DNA of 64,000 nucleotides from Verrucomicrobiia bacterium (GTDB lineage Bacteria; Verrucomicrobiota; Verrucomicrobiia; Verrucomicrobiales; Akkermansiaceae). A program made the position numbers and the translations under genes. The stretch spans positions 18,026-82,025 of the forward strand of contig JAUIGV010000024.1 of assembly GCA_030432565.1 (NCBI GenBank), written 5' to 3'. Under the pieces are notes generated by a model that saw only the letters and a list, made by a program, of their open reading frames with translations, did not search any database and was not told the origin of the DNA. Below are positions 37,149 to 45,025 of this stretch, piece after piece; position 1 is the first letter of the stretch; the number at the start of each line of letters is the position of its first letter.

Positions 37149-39074
37149 ATGATTCGTTTCCTGTCTGTGATAAAACTTGCGGCTGCCGGAGTTCTGCTTG
37201 GCGGTCCCGCGCTGCTTGCTGCGGAGGTGGCCCGGGACAGGATGAGTAAAGAGGCTGCGCATCTTGACGGGCTCATCGACGCTCTTCTTGAAAAGTCGGG
37301 TAAAACCATGCCCGCGCCGGTTGATGATTTCACCTTTCTGCGGCGCGCCTCACTGGTGGCCACCGGGCGCATCCCGACCTTGTCCGAGATCAAGGAATTC
37401 ACGAACGATTCCGCCGCGGACAAGCGAATTCGTCTTGTCGATCGTCTCTATCAATCGAAGGGCTACCAGAGCCACATGAACAATTGGTTTTGTGATCACT
37501 TGCGACTGAACGAGGTTAAGTTGCAAGGAGGATATTTTAGTTCCAATACTCCTCTTATTAATTGGACGCGGCAGTCCGTTCGTGAAAACAAGAGCTGGAA
37601 AAAGATGACCGTCGAATTGCTCTCGAGCCGAGGCAATGGCTGGACCGGTTCAGGAGCTTCCCACTACTACACGCGTGATATTGGCATGCCGTTGGATAAC
37701 TCCGCCAATACCATGCGGGCTTTTCTGGGAGTGCGCATGGAGTGTGCCCAGTGCCACGATGACCCCGGCTCGAGCTGGGAGCGGATCGACTTCTTTAATC
37801 TCGCCGCTTTTACCCATGGCAAGAGCAACTATGGCCGTCTCGACTTTTTGCGAGGGAGAGGTTTGTTGGTTAACATGTCGTCAGAGAAGGAGTTCAACGC
37901 TCCGGGGCTTCATCACTTGCATTTTTTTAGTGATGCCATCGGGCAGTATGCTTCGAGTGGTATTGAACCTGGAAAGGGCACCGGGCGGATCAAGCTCCCT
38001 GATGATTATCAGTATGCCGATGGTGACCCCGGAGAGATGGTGGAAGGTCGAACTCCCTTCGGTGGAAAAGTGCGCCTCAATTCCGGGAAGCACAACCCGG
38101 ATAGTCTCGATCAATTTGCCGCGTGGGTGGTCGGAGATGATAATCCGACCTTTGCAGGTTCCATCGCTGCCAGGATGTGGCTTCGGGTCATGGGGGCAAA
38201 ACTTCACAAGAAGGACAGTGAAGAGTTTTTGGATCCAGAAGATCCTGACACCGGTGATCTCAGCGGTGCCTTGATGAAACTCATCAAGGGCTACGGCTAC
38301 GACCTGCGTGCTTTTCAGCAGACCTTGATGCTGACCCGGGCTTTTGCGGCGAAATCTGCTCCGGATGCCGAGGCTTCCTTTCACGGCTTGCTGGGGCGCC
38401 CCATCGAACGCATGAGCGCCGAACAAATTTGGGACTCTTTGATCACTCTTGTTTTGGAAGATCCGGAATCGGCGCAACGGATCGAAGATATGGAGCATCT
38501 CTTCATTCATGGTCGCTACATTGGCCGTCTGGAGGACATAATTAAGAAGGTTCACTCCTTTAAAACGATCAAGGAATACCAGAATTGGGTCATCGCAAAA
38601 TACAAGGAAGCGCGTGACGGGACCGGACCCAAGGCACCGGTATCAAGGCCGCCCACCTACATTGCGGGGCACGGGCGCTTGATGACTTCGGCGATTCTTG
38701 GAACGGCCCGTGCCTCCGAGCTGCCCAGTCCGGCTCCACCCAACCATTTCCTTAGGAAGTTTGGCCAATCCGATCGCATTAGCATTGATGGCGCGACCAA
38801 CGAAGGCAGCCTCACCCAGACCTTGCAAATGCTCAATGGAGAGACGCAAACAATGGTCGCCAACCGGAAGGACGCCGTTATTCGTAAGATCTTCCAGGCA
38901 CCCGGATCGAACGCCGACAAGGGTGCTCTTCTATTTCAGTCCATTCTCACCCGGCCGCCCACCGATCAAGAGAGGGACCTGTGTGCCAGGGAGCTCAGTA
39001 TTGGAAAAGACAAGGGGCTGGCCAACATCGTTTCCGCCCTCGTCTGCACTCCTGAATTTCTTTTCATCTACTAA
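37149..39074 (+). CDS. DUF1549/DUF1553 protein lacking the N-terminal cytochrome (pair 2)
   Basis: The 641-residue exported protein has a signal peptide (AAAGVLLGGPALLAAE) and the DUF1549 domain directly (DDFTFLRRASLVATGRIPT), with C-A-Q-C-H in RMECAQCHDDPGSSWERIDF. DUF1553 follows with SLDQFAAWVVGDDNPTFAGS and AFQQTLMLTRAFAAKS. It lacks the PSCyt1 domain seen in the other two copies here. It overlaps the next DUF1501 gene by one base (TAATG). The two should form an operon and a functional pair. Confidence 0.9.
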   Translation: MIRFLSVIKLAAAGVLLGGPALLAAEVARDRMSKEAAHLDGLIDALLEKSGKTMPAPVDDFTFLRRASLVATGRIPTLSEIKEFTNDSAADKRIRLVDRLYQSKGYQSHMNNWFCDHLRLNEVKLQGGYFSSNTPLINWTRQSVRENKSWKKMTVELLSSRGNGWTGSGASHYYTRDIGMPLDNSANTMRAFLGVRMECAQCHDDPGSSWERIDFFNLAAFTHGKSNYGRLDFLRGRGLLVNMSSEKEFNAPGLHHLHFFSDAIGQYASSGIEPGKGTGRIKLPDDYQYADGDPGEMVEGRTPFGGKVRLNSGKHNPDSLDQFAAWVVGDDNPTFAGSIAARMWLRVMGAKLHKKDSEEFLDPEDPDTGDLSGALMKLIKGYGYDLRAFQQTLMLTRAFAAKSAPDAEASFHGLLGRPIERMSAEQIWDSLITLVLEDPESAQRIEDMEHLFIHGRYIGRLEDIIKKVHSFKTIKEYQNWVIAKYKEARDGTGPKAPVSRPPTYIAGHGRLMTSAILGTARASELPSPAPPNHFLRKFGQSDRISIDGATNEGSLTQTLQMLNGETQTMVANRKDAVIRKIFQAPGSNADKGALLFQSILTRPPTDQERDLCARELSIGKDKGLANIVSALVCTPEFLFIY

Positions 39075-40396
39075 TGAACTTCTCATCTCATAACCTCAAC
39101 GACGAATTCTCCCGCCGTGAATTCCTCCGCGATGCTTCCCGTCGCTTCCTCGGGGTCAGTCTTGCCCCCATGCTCGGAGGAAGCCTTGCCTCCGGGGCTT
39201 TCGGTGAAAAACTCGGCGTGAAAAAAACGAAGCCGGCAACCCATGTCATTTTTCTGAACATGGCGGGCGGGATGAGTCACATCGATACCTTCGATCTTAA
39301 ACCGGGTCAGGACGTCCAGGGGCCGGTTCAAGGAATTCCCACAACTGCGGATGGGCTTCAGATTGCCAGCTATCTTCCCCGGACTGCCAAGGTCATGAAG
39401 GAGGTTTGCACGATTCATTCGATGCAGTCGAAGCAAGGTGATCACGATCAGGCCAGCTACCTTCTTCATAAGGGCTACAACCAACTCGGAACCATCGTCC
39501 ATCCCGCAGTGGGGAGTTGGGTGACGCGGTTGAAGGGCACCGACAATGATACGTTGCCCGGATATATTGCGGTGAATAGTCCGGCCAATATGATTGGAGC
39601 CGGTTGGATGGGGGCTAAGTTTGCGCCGGCGGTTGTCACCAATCCTGAGAAGGGACTGGAAGGAACGAGCCGCCATCCTTCCGTGAGTGAAGAGGACTTC
39701 GAGCGCCGCCTTAGTCTCGCCGACGCTGTCAACAAGCGCTTTCATCGCGAGAATCCCTCGCACAATGCGAGGAACTTCGATACTCTTTTTGACGAAGCGG
39801 TGCGTGTCATGAAGAGCGAAGATCTCGCTGCCTTCGATTTAACCAAAGAGAGCCCGACCATTCGTAATCGATATGGTCGTCACGCCTTCGGACAAGGCTG
39901 CCTGCTTGCCCGGCGGCTCGTTGAGCATGGGGTCCGTTTTATCGAAGTCACTCTCGGCGATTGGGACACCCATTATGACAACTTCACCGGGGTGCAGGCC
40001 CGCTGCCAACTCCTTGATTCCGCCTATAGTTCGCTCATAACCGATCTCAAGGAACGCGGATTACTCGACTCGACTCTGGTTGTTCTTAGTTCCGAGTTTG
40101 GTCGCACCCCGGAGATTCAGAAACAGCATCGCAACGGGCGCAGTCATCATCCGGGAGCCTTTACCAGTCTTCTTGCCGGAGGCGGAGTGAAAGGCGGGAT
40201 CACTTATGGCAAGACCGATAAGCACGCCCGAACCGTGATCGAGAACCCCGTCACTTTCCACGACCTCAATTCCACCATCGCATACAGCCTTGGGATTGAT
40301 CACACCGAGGTCATTCATTCCCCGAGTAACAGGCCCTTCCGCATGGCTGGTCCTGACAAGGAAGATGCCGGTCCGATCACCGGAATCTTTGGGTGA
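39074..40396 (+). CDS. DUF1501 Tat-exported protein (pair 2)
   Basis: The 440-residue protein has a Tat signal SRREFLRDASRRFLGVSLAP. DUF1501 marks are THVIFLNMAGGMSHIDTFDL, EVTLGDWDTHYDNFTG and LSSEFGRTPEIQ, then GRSHHPGAFTSLLAGGGVKG. Its start codon shares the A of the upstream stop. The next gene converges and begins one nt after its stop. It differs clearly from the copies at 30067 and 47844, for example in PGQDVQGPVQGIPTTADGLQ. Confidence 0.9.
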   Translation: MNFSSHNLNDEFSRREFLRDASRRFLGVSLAPMLGGSLASGAFGEKLGVKKTKPATHVIFLNMAGGMSHIDTFDLKPGQDVQGPVQGIPTTADGLQIASYLPRTAKVMKEVCTIHSMQSKQGDHDQASYLLHKGYNQLGTIVHPAVGSWVTRLKGTDNDTLPGYIAVNSPANMIGAGWMGAKFAPAVVTNPEKGLEGTSRHPSVSEEDFERRLSLADAVNKRFHRENPSHNARNFDTLFDEAVRVMKSEDLAAFDLTKESPTIRNRYGRHAFGQGCLLARRLVEHGVRFIEVTLGDWDTHYDNFTGVQARCQLLDSAYSSLITDLKERGLLDSTLVVLSSEFGRTPEIQKQHRNGRSHHPGAFTSLLAGGGVKGGITYGKTDKHARTVIENPVTFHDLNSTIAYSLGIDHTEVIHSPSNRPFRMAGPDKEDAGPITGIFG

Positions 40397-40397
40397 T

Positions 40398-41225
40398 TTA
40401 GCGTCGGCGTCTTAGCAGACCGAGGCTCATGGCAAGGCCGGCGAGTAGTCCTGCCGAGGGCTCGGGGACCGCTTGATAGAGTGCCTGCACCTCGCCAGCG
40501 TCAAGAGCGTGGTCGTAGATGCGGACTTCATCGATCAGTCCGGTGAATGAGGACAAGGTTCCTTGGTGACGCCCTCCGAGTGTGACGGGATAGATGGTCC
40601 CGTTGATGGTTGGGGAAGTAGTCGTGTTGACGGCAACTGTATCTCCTCCGGTATGCGTCTGGCCATCGCTGAAAAGAACGCCATCCACATAGTGGCTCAC
40701 TTGCCCCGATCCAAAGGTCCCTCCCGCACTATAAATAGAAACCACGTGGTGCCAGTTGCCATCGGTGAGAGGGTTTCCATCAATTTCGAAGGACCCCTGA
40801 ATCTCGGTCCGGATCGCTCCGACAGGGCCATTGACGCCACTGTTATTAGTGCGGACATGCCACTTGGTTCCGTTTGATGCTGAATTCCCCCAAGCGACAA
40901 TTCCCGTGCTTTGAGTCCCGTTTGAGGTCTGGACCCAAAACGAAACACTGCGGTCGGCGTTTCCACCAATACCAGCATAGTTGCTGATGATCCAATCACC
41001 GTCTCCATCGAAGGCAAGGGCTGCACTCGTGCCTGACGGGACTGGTGCGAGGTCGGTTGAAACCCACTGCGGGTCTCCGCTGAATGGTCCGGCCCAACCT
41101 CCAACCTGGCTGGAGGTGCTGGATCCCGATCCTTCCTCAAAATCAAAGTGGGCAACAAGAGCGGCAGATGCCGATGGTCCTGTCAGGGCGAAGATGGAAA
41201 ACGGAAGAAGGGATCTCAGAGTCAT
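40398..41225 (-). CDS. LamG-domain PEP-CTERM protein
   Basis: The 275-residue protein has a signal peptide (LLPFSIFALTGPSASA), a concanavalin/LamG fold from LVAHFDFEEGSGSSTSS to LIDEVRIYDHALDAGEVQ, and a C-terminal VPEPSAGLLAGLAMSLGLL plus RRRR PEP-CTERM signal. LamG domains bind glycans or act as spacers. It ends one nt from the stop of the DUF1501 gene on the other strand and should be surface-attached by exosortase. Confidence 0.9.
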   Translation of the reverse strand: MTLRSLLPFSIFALTGPSASAALVAHFDFEEGSGSSTSSQVGGWAGPFSGDPQWVSTDLAPVPSGTSAALAFDGDGDWIISNYAGIGGNADRSVSFWVQTSNGTQSTGIVAWGNSASNGTKWHVRTNNSGVNGPVGAIRTEIQGSFEIDGNPLTDGNWHHVVSIYSAGGTFGSGQVSHYVDGVLFSDGQTHTGGDTVAVNTTTSPTINGTIYPVTLGGRHQGTLSSFTGLIDEVRIYDHALDAGEVQALYQAVPEPSAGLLAGLAMSLGLLRRRR

Positions 41226-41422
41226 GGAAAGGAAAAACTAAGTGCCCAGAATAAGAATCCGGGCCGGGGAGTCAATCTCAGATTGGGTTGAGTTGTTCAT
41301 TTCAAGGGTCAACCTGTGATTCCGGGAAATCATGGGACTTGGAAAATGTTGTTGTCGAGATGTGAAGGATGATGGCTTGGCGATTCCAAACATCATTCCT
41401 TTGCCAAACCAAAAGACCGACC

Positions 41423-41766
41423 CATGCGAATGAAGTTCTCAAATCATAAATCGGGAAAATTCCTGTCCGAGTCTTCGTTTGTTTTTTGACCGTCCTGTCT
41501 TCGCTTTCAGCAGATCAGGGGCTGTGGAGATGGGAGCTTCAGAAAAGCGGGGTCCAGACCTCGATTCGTGCCGTGTGTGCCCTCGATGAAAAGGTGTGTT
41601 GACTCGGCATCGCGAGGGGCATGATCGGAGGGGCGGTGGACGGAGGGAAGAACTGGAAGCGTTGTGTTTTGGAGGGTCATGAAGACGCCGTGTTCCAGGA
41701 TGTGAAAGGCTTTGAATGGACGCCCGCTCAGACTGGTAGCAGAATCTGCACAGTAATTACACGGTA
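41423..41766 (+). pseudogene. Decayed, truncated copy of the YCF48-like propeller gene
   Basis: Translated from about 41470 to the stop at 41766, the frame gives ADQGLWRW, SGVQTSIRAVCALDEKVC, stop, LGIARGMIGGAVDGGKNW. This matches the intact gene at 51922-52989 (SGVNTSIRALCAVDEKVCWF, GKGMIGRTVNGGKSW) residue by residue. The conserved Trp60 codon TGG has become TGA at 41600-41602. The initial ATG at 41423 or 41429 is in another frame than the signal peptide (LTVLSSLSA), and only about 100 of 355 codons survive. It is clearly a dead paralogue. Confidence 0.85.
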
Positions 41767-41816
41767 GATGCGCGGCGAGTCTCATCGATCCATGTCAGGG
41801 TGGTGAACCAATCAGG

Positions 41817-41834
41817 CCGGGCCCATCAGCCCGG
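41817..41834. promoter_or_regulatory. Leader hairpin of the 41866 gene
   Basis: CCGGGC and GCCCGG form a perfect 6-bp stem with a 6-nt loop, flanked by further pairs AACC...GGTT. It ends 31 nt before the ATG at 41866. Its role is unknown. Confidence 0.35.
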
Positions 41835-41865
41835 GTTGGCTGGAGAAATTCCAAACATACCAGAG

Positions 41866-44800
41866 ATGAGCCAACGTTTTTTTTCCAATCGCATTGCAGC
41901 ATATTTGTCAATTTCGTTGCTGACGGTTACGCTCCATATCCAGGAGTTGGCCGCACAGGAGAAGGTCAGCGATTTTTCCGCTGGGCATTATGGAACCGAT
42001 GGCAGTGTGACGATTGTGGGCGGTGATGAGGTGGTGATGTCCTATTCCAATATGAGATCGATTGGCACTCGGCCGATCTATGCCGAGGCATTTGATCTGG
42101 AGGGACAGCGATTTCCCGGGAGCATCCCCGGTTTTCCCGGAGAACAGGTAAGCGAGGGAGGCAGTGGGGATTCGAACCAGCGTTCGAAGGTCGCATCAAA
42201 TGCGGCAGGGAAGATCGTATTTGCATGGGAATCGCCGGCAGATGGAGGCGGTACGGACATTATGGTCCGTTCTTTCAGCGGCATTCTGAACCCGGCCTGG
42301 TCCGAGGTGCGGGTCAATGATCCTGATCAAACGGATAACCAGACTGCGTCGGTAGGGATCGACGCGGCAGGTAAGATCACGGTCGTCTGGCGGGCCCGGG
42401 TGGAGGGGCAGGTCAGGATCTTGGGAAGACATGTCAGTGCCGCTGGTGCGACGACGGGCTCCGTGTTTGAGGTTCCGTCGGCGGAGATCGGGGAGGTGGT
42501 TCAGCCGGTGATGGCGATGGATGACAGCGGTCGCTTCCAGGTTCTGTGGATTGAGTCTGATAACGAGAAGGTGGCCGTGGTGTTGAGATCCTTCGGGGCC
42601 GGTGGCACCAGCGGAAGTTTGGTGACGGTGCACGAGGAGGAGAAGCAGGGGCAATCTTTCAGGGATCCGGATCTACAGGCGAGTGGCAATGGGAATTATG
42701 TCGCTGGTTGGGCGCGGCAAGCATGGAATCAAACGCTCAACACAGTCGCTTATGACCTACTGGCGAAGAGGCTTTCCCCCAGTGGGCAGTCGGTTTCTTC
42801 GACGATCACCGTGGTTTCGGAAGATCCGAATGTTTACAGTGTCAAGGTGGCGGCTGATGATGCCGGGAAGTGGGCGGCTTCATGGAGCATGTCCCCGGGG
42901 GATGGAACCTATGGAATTCGCGCCCAGCGCTACGATGCGTCGGGTGTGGCGATAGGGGGTGAATTAGAGGGTTCGGCCATGACGACCACGAGGATAGGAA
43001 ACGGCGACGCGGACATGAGCCCCGCCGGGGATCTGGTGGTATTGGGGACGCGGGGATCCTCGTGGCAGGGTTCGCCGAGAGTCGAGGGACGGATTTTTTC
43101 GGTGGTGGAGAACAATCCACCGGTAGCGGTTGCGGACGAGATCAGCACCTTTGAAAATAACGAAGCGGTGTTTAATTTACTTGAGAACGATTCGGACGAG
43201 GACGGTCATGCGCTCTCACTGCTCGACTTCACGCAACCAAGTCACGGACTGCTGGAGTCGCTTGGCAACGGCGTTGTCAGCTATTTTCCGGAAGCGGGTT
43301 ATGCGGGGGTCGATACGTTCACCTACCGAGTCCAGGATTCCTTTGGGGCCGTGGCAACGGGCAGTGTGATGATGACGGTGGTGGAGGCCCCGGCGCCGAT
43401 TTTCATAAGTGGAGCGCGGAACGGGTCGCTGGGGATGAGAGGTGACGGGAGTTTTCTGATCGCCCAGACCAGAACTCCGCCGGATGCAGATGGGGCTCCG
43501 GCAGCTCATGTGGCCGCTTTTTTGCAGGGATTTGAAGCCGGGACAGCTCCCGTTTCGGTGCCGGAAAGAACCAGCTTCGAGGTGAGTTTTCCAGCCTATG
43601 CGAGTGATGTGGCGATCGGACCCAACGGTCACGCTGCGCTGGTTTGGCACATTGACGGGGGAGCAAACCTCGATGCCATCTACTTGCGAATGTTTCTGCC
43701 GGACGGCACACCTGTAGGTGAGCCCATTCTCGTGAATGACAACGATACGCGGTTTAACAGAATCCCCCGGGTTGCGGTGGATGGCTCGGGCAATGCGGTG
43801 GTGGCCTGGAACGGCCAGCACAGCGGAACCGGTTCGCTGACTTTGGTTCGGCGCTTCTCCGCAAATGGCACTGCAATGGGCGGTGAGGAGGTGTTCGGGC
43901 CCGTGGCCGGTGGTCAATTGGCGGACTTTGCGAACGTGGGAGTCGGTGCGAACGGAGAGGTGCTGGTGGTTTGGGACCAGCAATCGGCGACCTTCGAGAA
44001 TTCGGTGAAGGCTCGAAGAGCGAATGAGGATGGTTCACCGGGGCCTGTGTGGGACATTTCGCGTGGCACGAGGCCTTCGCTGGCGATGAACGAGCATGGA
44101 GCATATGTCATAGCCTGGAAGGAAGAAGCGACGAACGGGCAGGTCAAGGCGCGCATATACAACGCACTGGATCAGTTGGTGAAGGAGGTCACGGTTTCCG
44201 CGTCAGTGACGAATTCCCGGTTTCCGCACAATCCTGCGACGGCCATTTCCTCCGGTGGAAATTTTGTCGTGGCATGGGACGAGCTGCATCTCGGAGCGGG
44301 TTCGGGAGGCCAACGCGATGTCTTGTTTCGGGAATTTAATGGCGCCGGAGATTCATTGTCAGGTCCCACGCTCTTGAATGCCGCAGGCCGGGAAAGTGGC
44401 TTTCCGGAGCCCGCGATGGATGACGAGGGGAACTTTGTGATTGTCTGGCAGGATGCGGTTCAGGATTCGGAAGAGGGAATCAAGGGAAGATGGTATGCTT
44501 CTTCCGCTCCGACCGTGCCCCAAGAAGTGGATTTCGACGAGTGGATCGCGCAGTTTATTGCCGATCCGGACAGTCCTGCTGCCAGGCCTGATGCGGATCC
44601 CGATGGCGACAATGTCATCAACCGGGATGAGTTTGCCTTTGCTGGAAATCCGACCGATCCGGGCAATCGTGGGAACCTCCCAAGGGCAACTGTAGCCGAT
44701 GGGAGTCGGGTGATCCGATACGGGAGGGTCAAGGATGCAGCCTTGAGCTATATCGTCCAGTACAGCTTTGGGTTGGATGATTGGACGGACGGGGTGATCG

Positions 44801-44925
44801 GCAGGGATTATTCACAGAGCCTCCTTGCGATTGTCGGGACGGAGAGGGAAGAGGTGAGTGTGACTCTGAGCGATGAGCTGACGGAGAGAGGGGTGGTGTT
44901 TGTGCGGATTCGGCTCTCGGAGTAG
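41866..44925 (+). CDS. Large secreted double-propeller protein with a cadherin-like insert
   Basis: From ATG 41866 the 1019-residue protein has a signal peptide (AAYLSISLLTVTLHIQELAAQ). Two sets of six blade-like repeats with the pattern D..G....W are seen: ASVGIDAAGKITVVW, PVMAMDDSGRFQVLW and others before about residue 390, and PRVAVDGSGNAVVAW, ANVGVGANGEVLVVW, PATAISSGGNFVVAW and others after about 510. Between them is one cadherin-like domain (NNPPVAVADEIS, LLENDSDEDGHALSLLDF, YAGVDTFTYRVQDSFG). The end has DADPDGDNVINRDEFAFAG and a beta tail, the recurring verrucomicrobial C-terminal module. It is probably a surface adhesin or glycan-binding protein. Confidence 0.85.
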   Translation: MSQRFFSNRIAAYLSISLLTVTLHIQELAAQEKVSDFSAGHYGTDGSVTIVGGDEVVMSYSNMRSIGTRPIYAEAFDLEGQRFPGSIPGFPGEQVSEGGSGDSNQRSKVASNAAGKIVFAWESPADGGGTDIMVRSFSGILNPAWSEVRVNDPDQTDNQTASVGIDAAGKITVVWRARVEGQVRILGRHVSAAGATTGSVFEVPSAEIGEVVQPVMAMDDSGRFQVLWIESDNEKVAVVLRSFGAGGTSGSLVTVHEEEKQGQSFRDPDLQASGNGNYVAGWARQAWNQTLNTVAYDLLAKRLSPSGQSVSSTITVVSEDPNVYSVKVAADDAGKWAASWSMSPGDGTYGIRAQRYDASGVAIGGELEGSAMTTTRIGNGDADMSPAGDLVVLGTRGSSWQGSPRVEGRIFSVVENNPPVAVADEISTFENNEAVFNLLENDSDEDGHALSLLDFTQPSHGLLESLGNGVVSYFPEAGYAGVDTFTYRVQDSFGAVATGSVMMTVVEAPAPIFISGARNGSLGMRGDGSFLIAQTRTPPDADGAPAAHVAAFLQGFEAGTAPVSVPERTSFEVSFPAYASDVAIGPNGHAALVWHIDGGANLDAIYLRMFLPDGTPVGEPILVNDNDTRFNRIPRVAVDGSGNAVVAWNGQHSGTGSLTLVRRFSANGTAMGGEEVFGPVAGGQLADFANVGVGANGEVLVVWDQQSATFENSVKARRANEDGSPGPVWDISRGTRPSLAMNEHGAYVIAWKEEATNGQVKARIYNALDQLVKEVTVSASVTNSRFPHNPATAISSGGNFVVAWDELHLGAGSGGQRDVLFREFNGAGDSLSGPTLLNAAGRESGFPEPAMDDEGNFVIVWQDAVQDSEEGIKGRWYASSAPTVPQEVDFDEWIAQFIADPDSPAARPDADPDGDNVINRDEFAFAGNPTDPGNRGNLPRATVADGSRVIRYGRVKDAALSYIVQYSFGLDDWTDGVIGRDYSQSLLAIVGTEREEVSVTLSDELTERGVVFVRIRLSE

Positions 44926-45025
44926 ATCTGGCCATCGATCTTGATGGATGATGAATGAGGTCCATGGGAGAAATGAAAGACGGCTGTAATACCGGGGATC
45001 ACGCAGGCGTAAAATAAGTCCTCCT

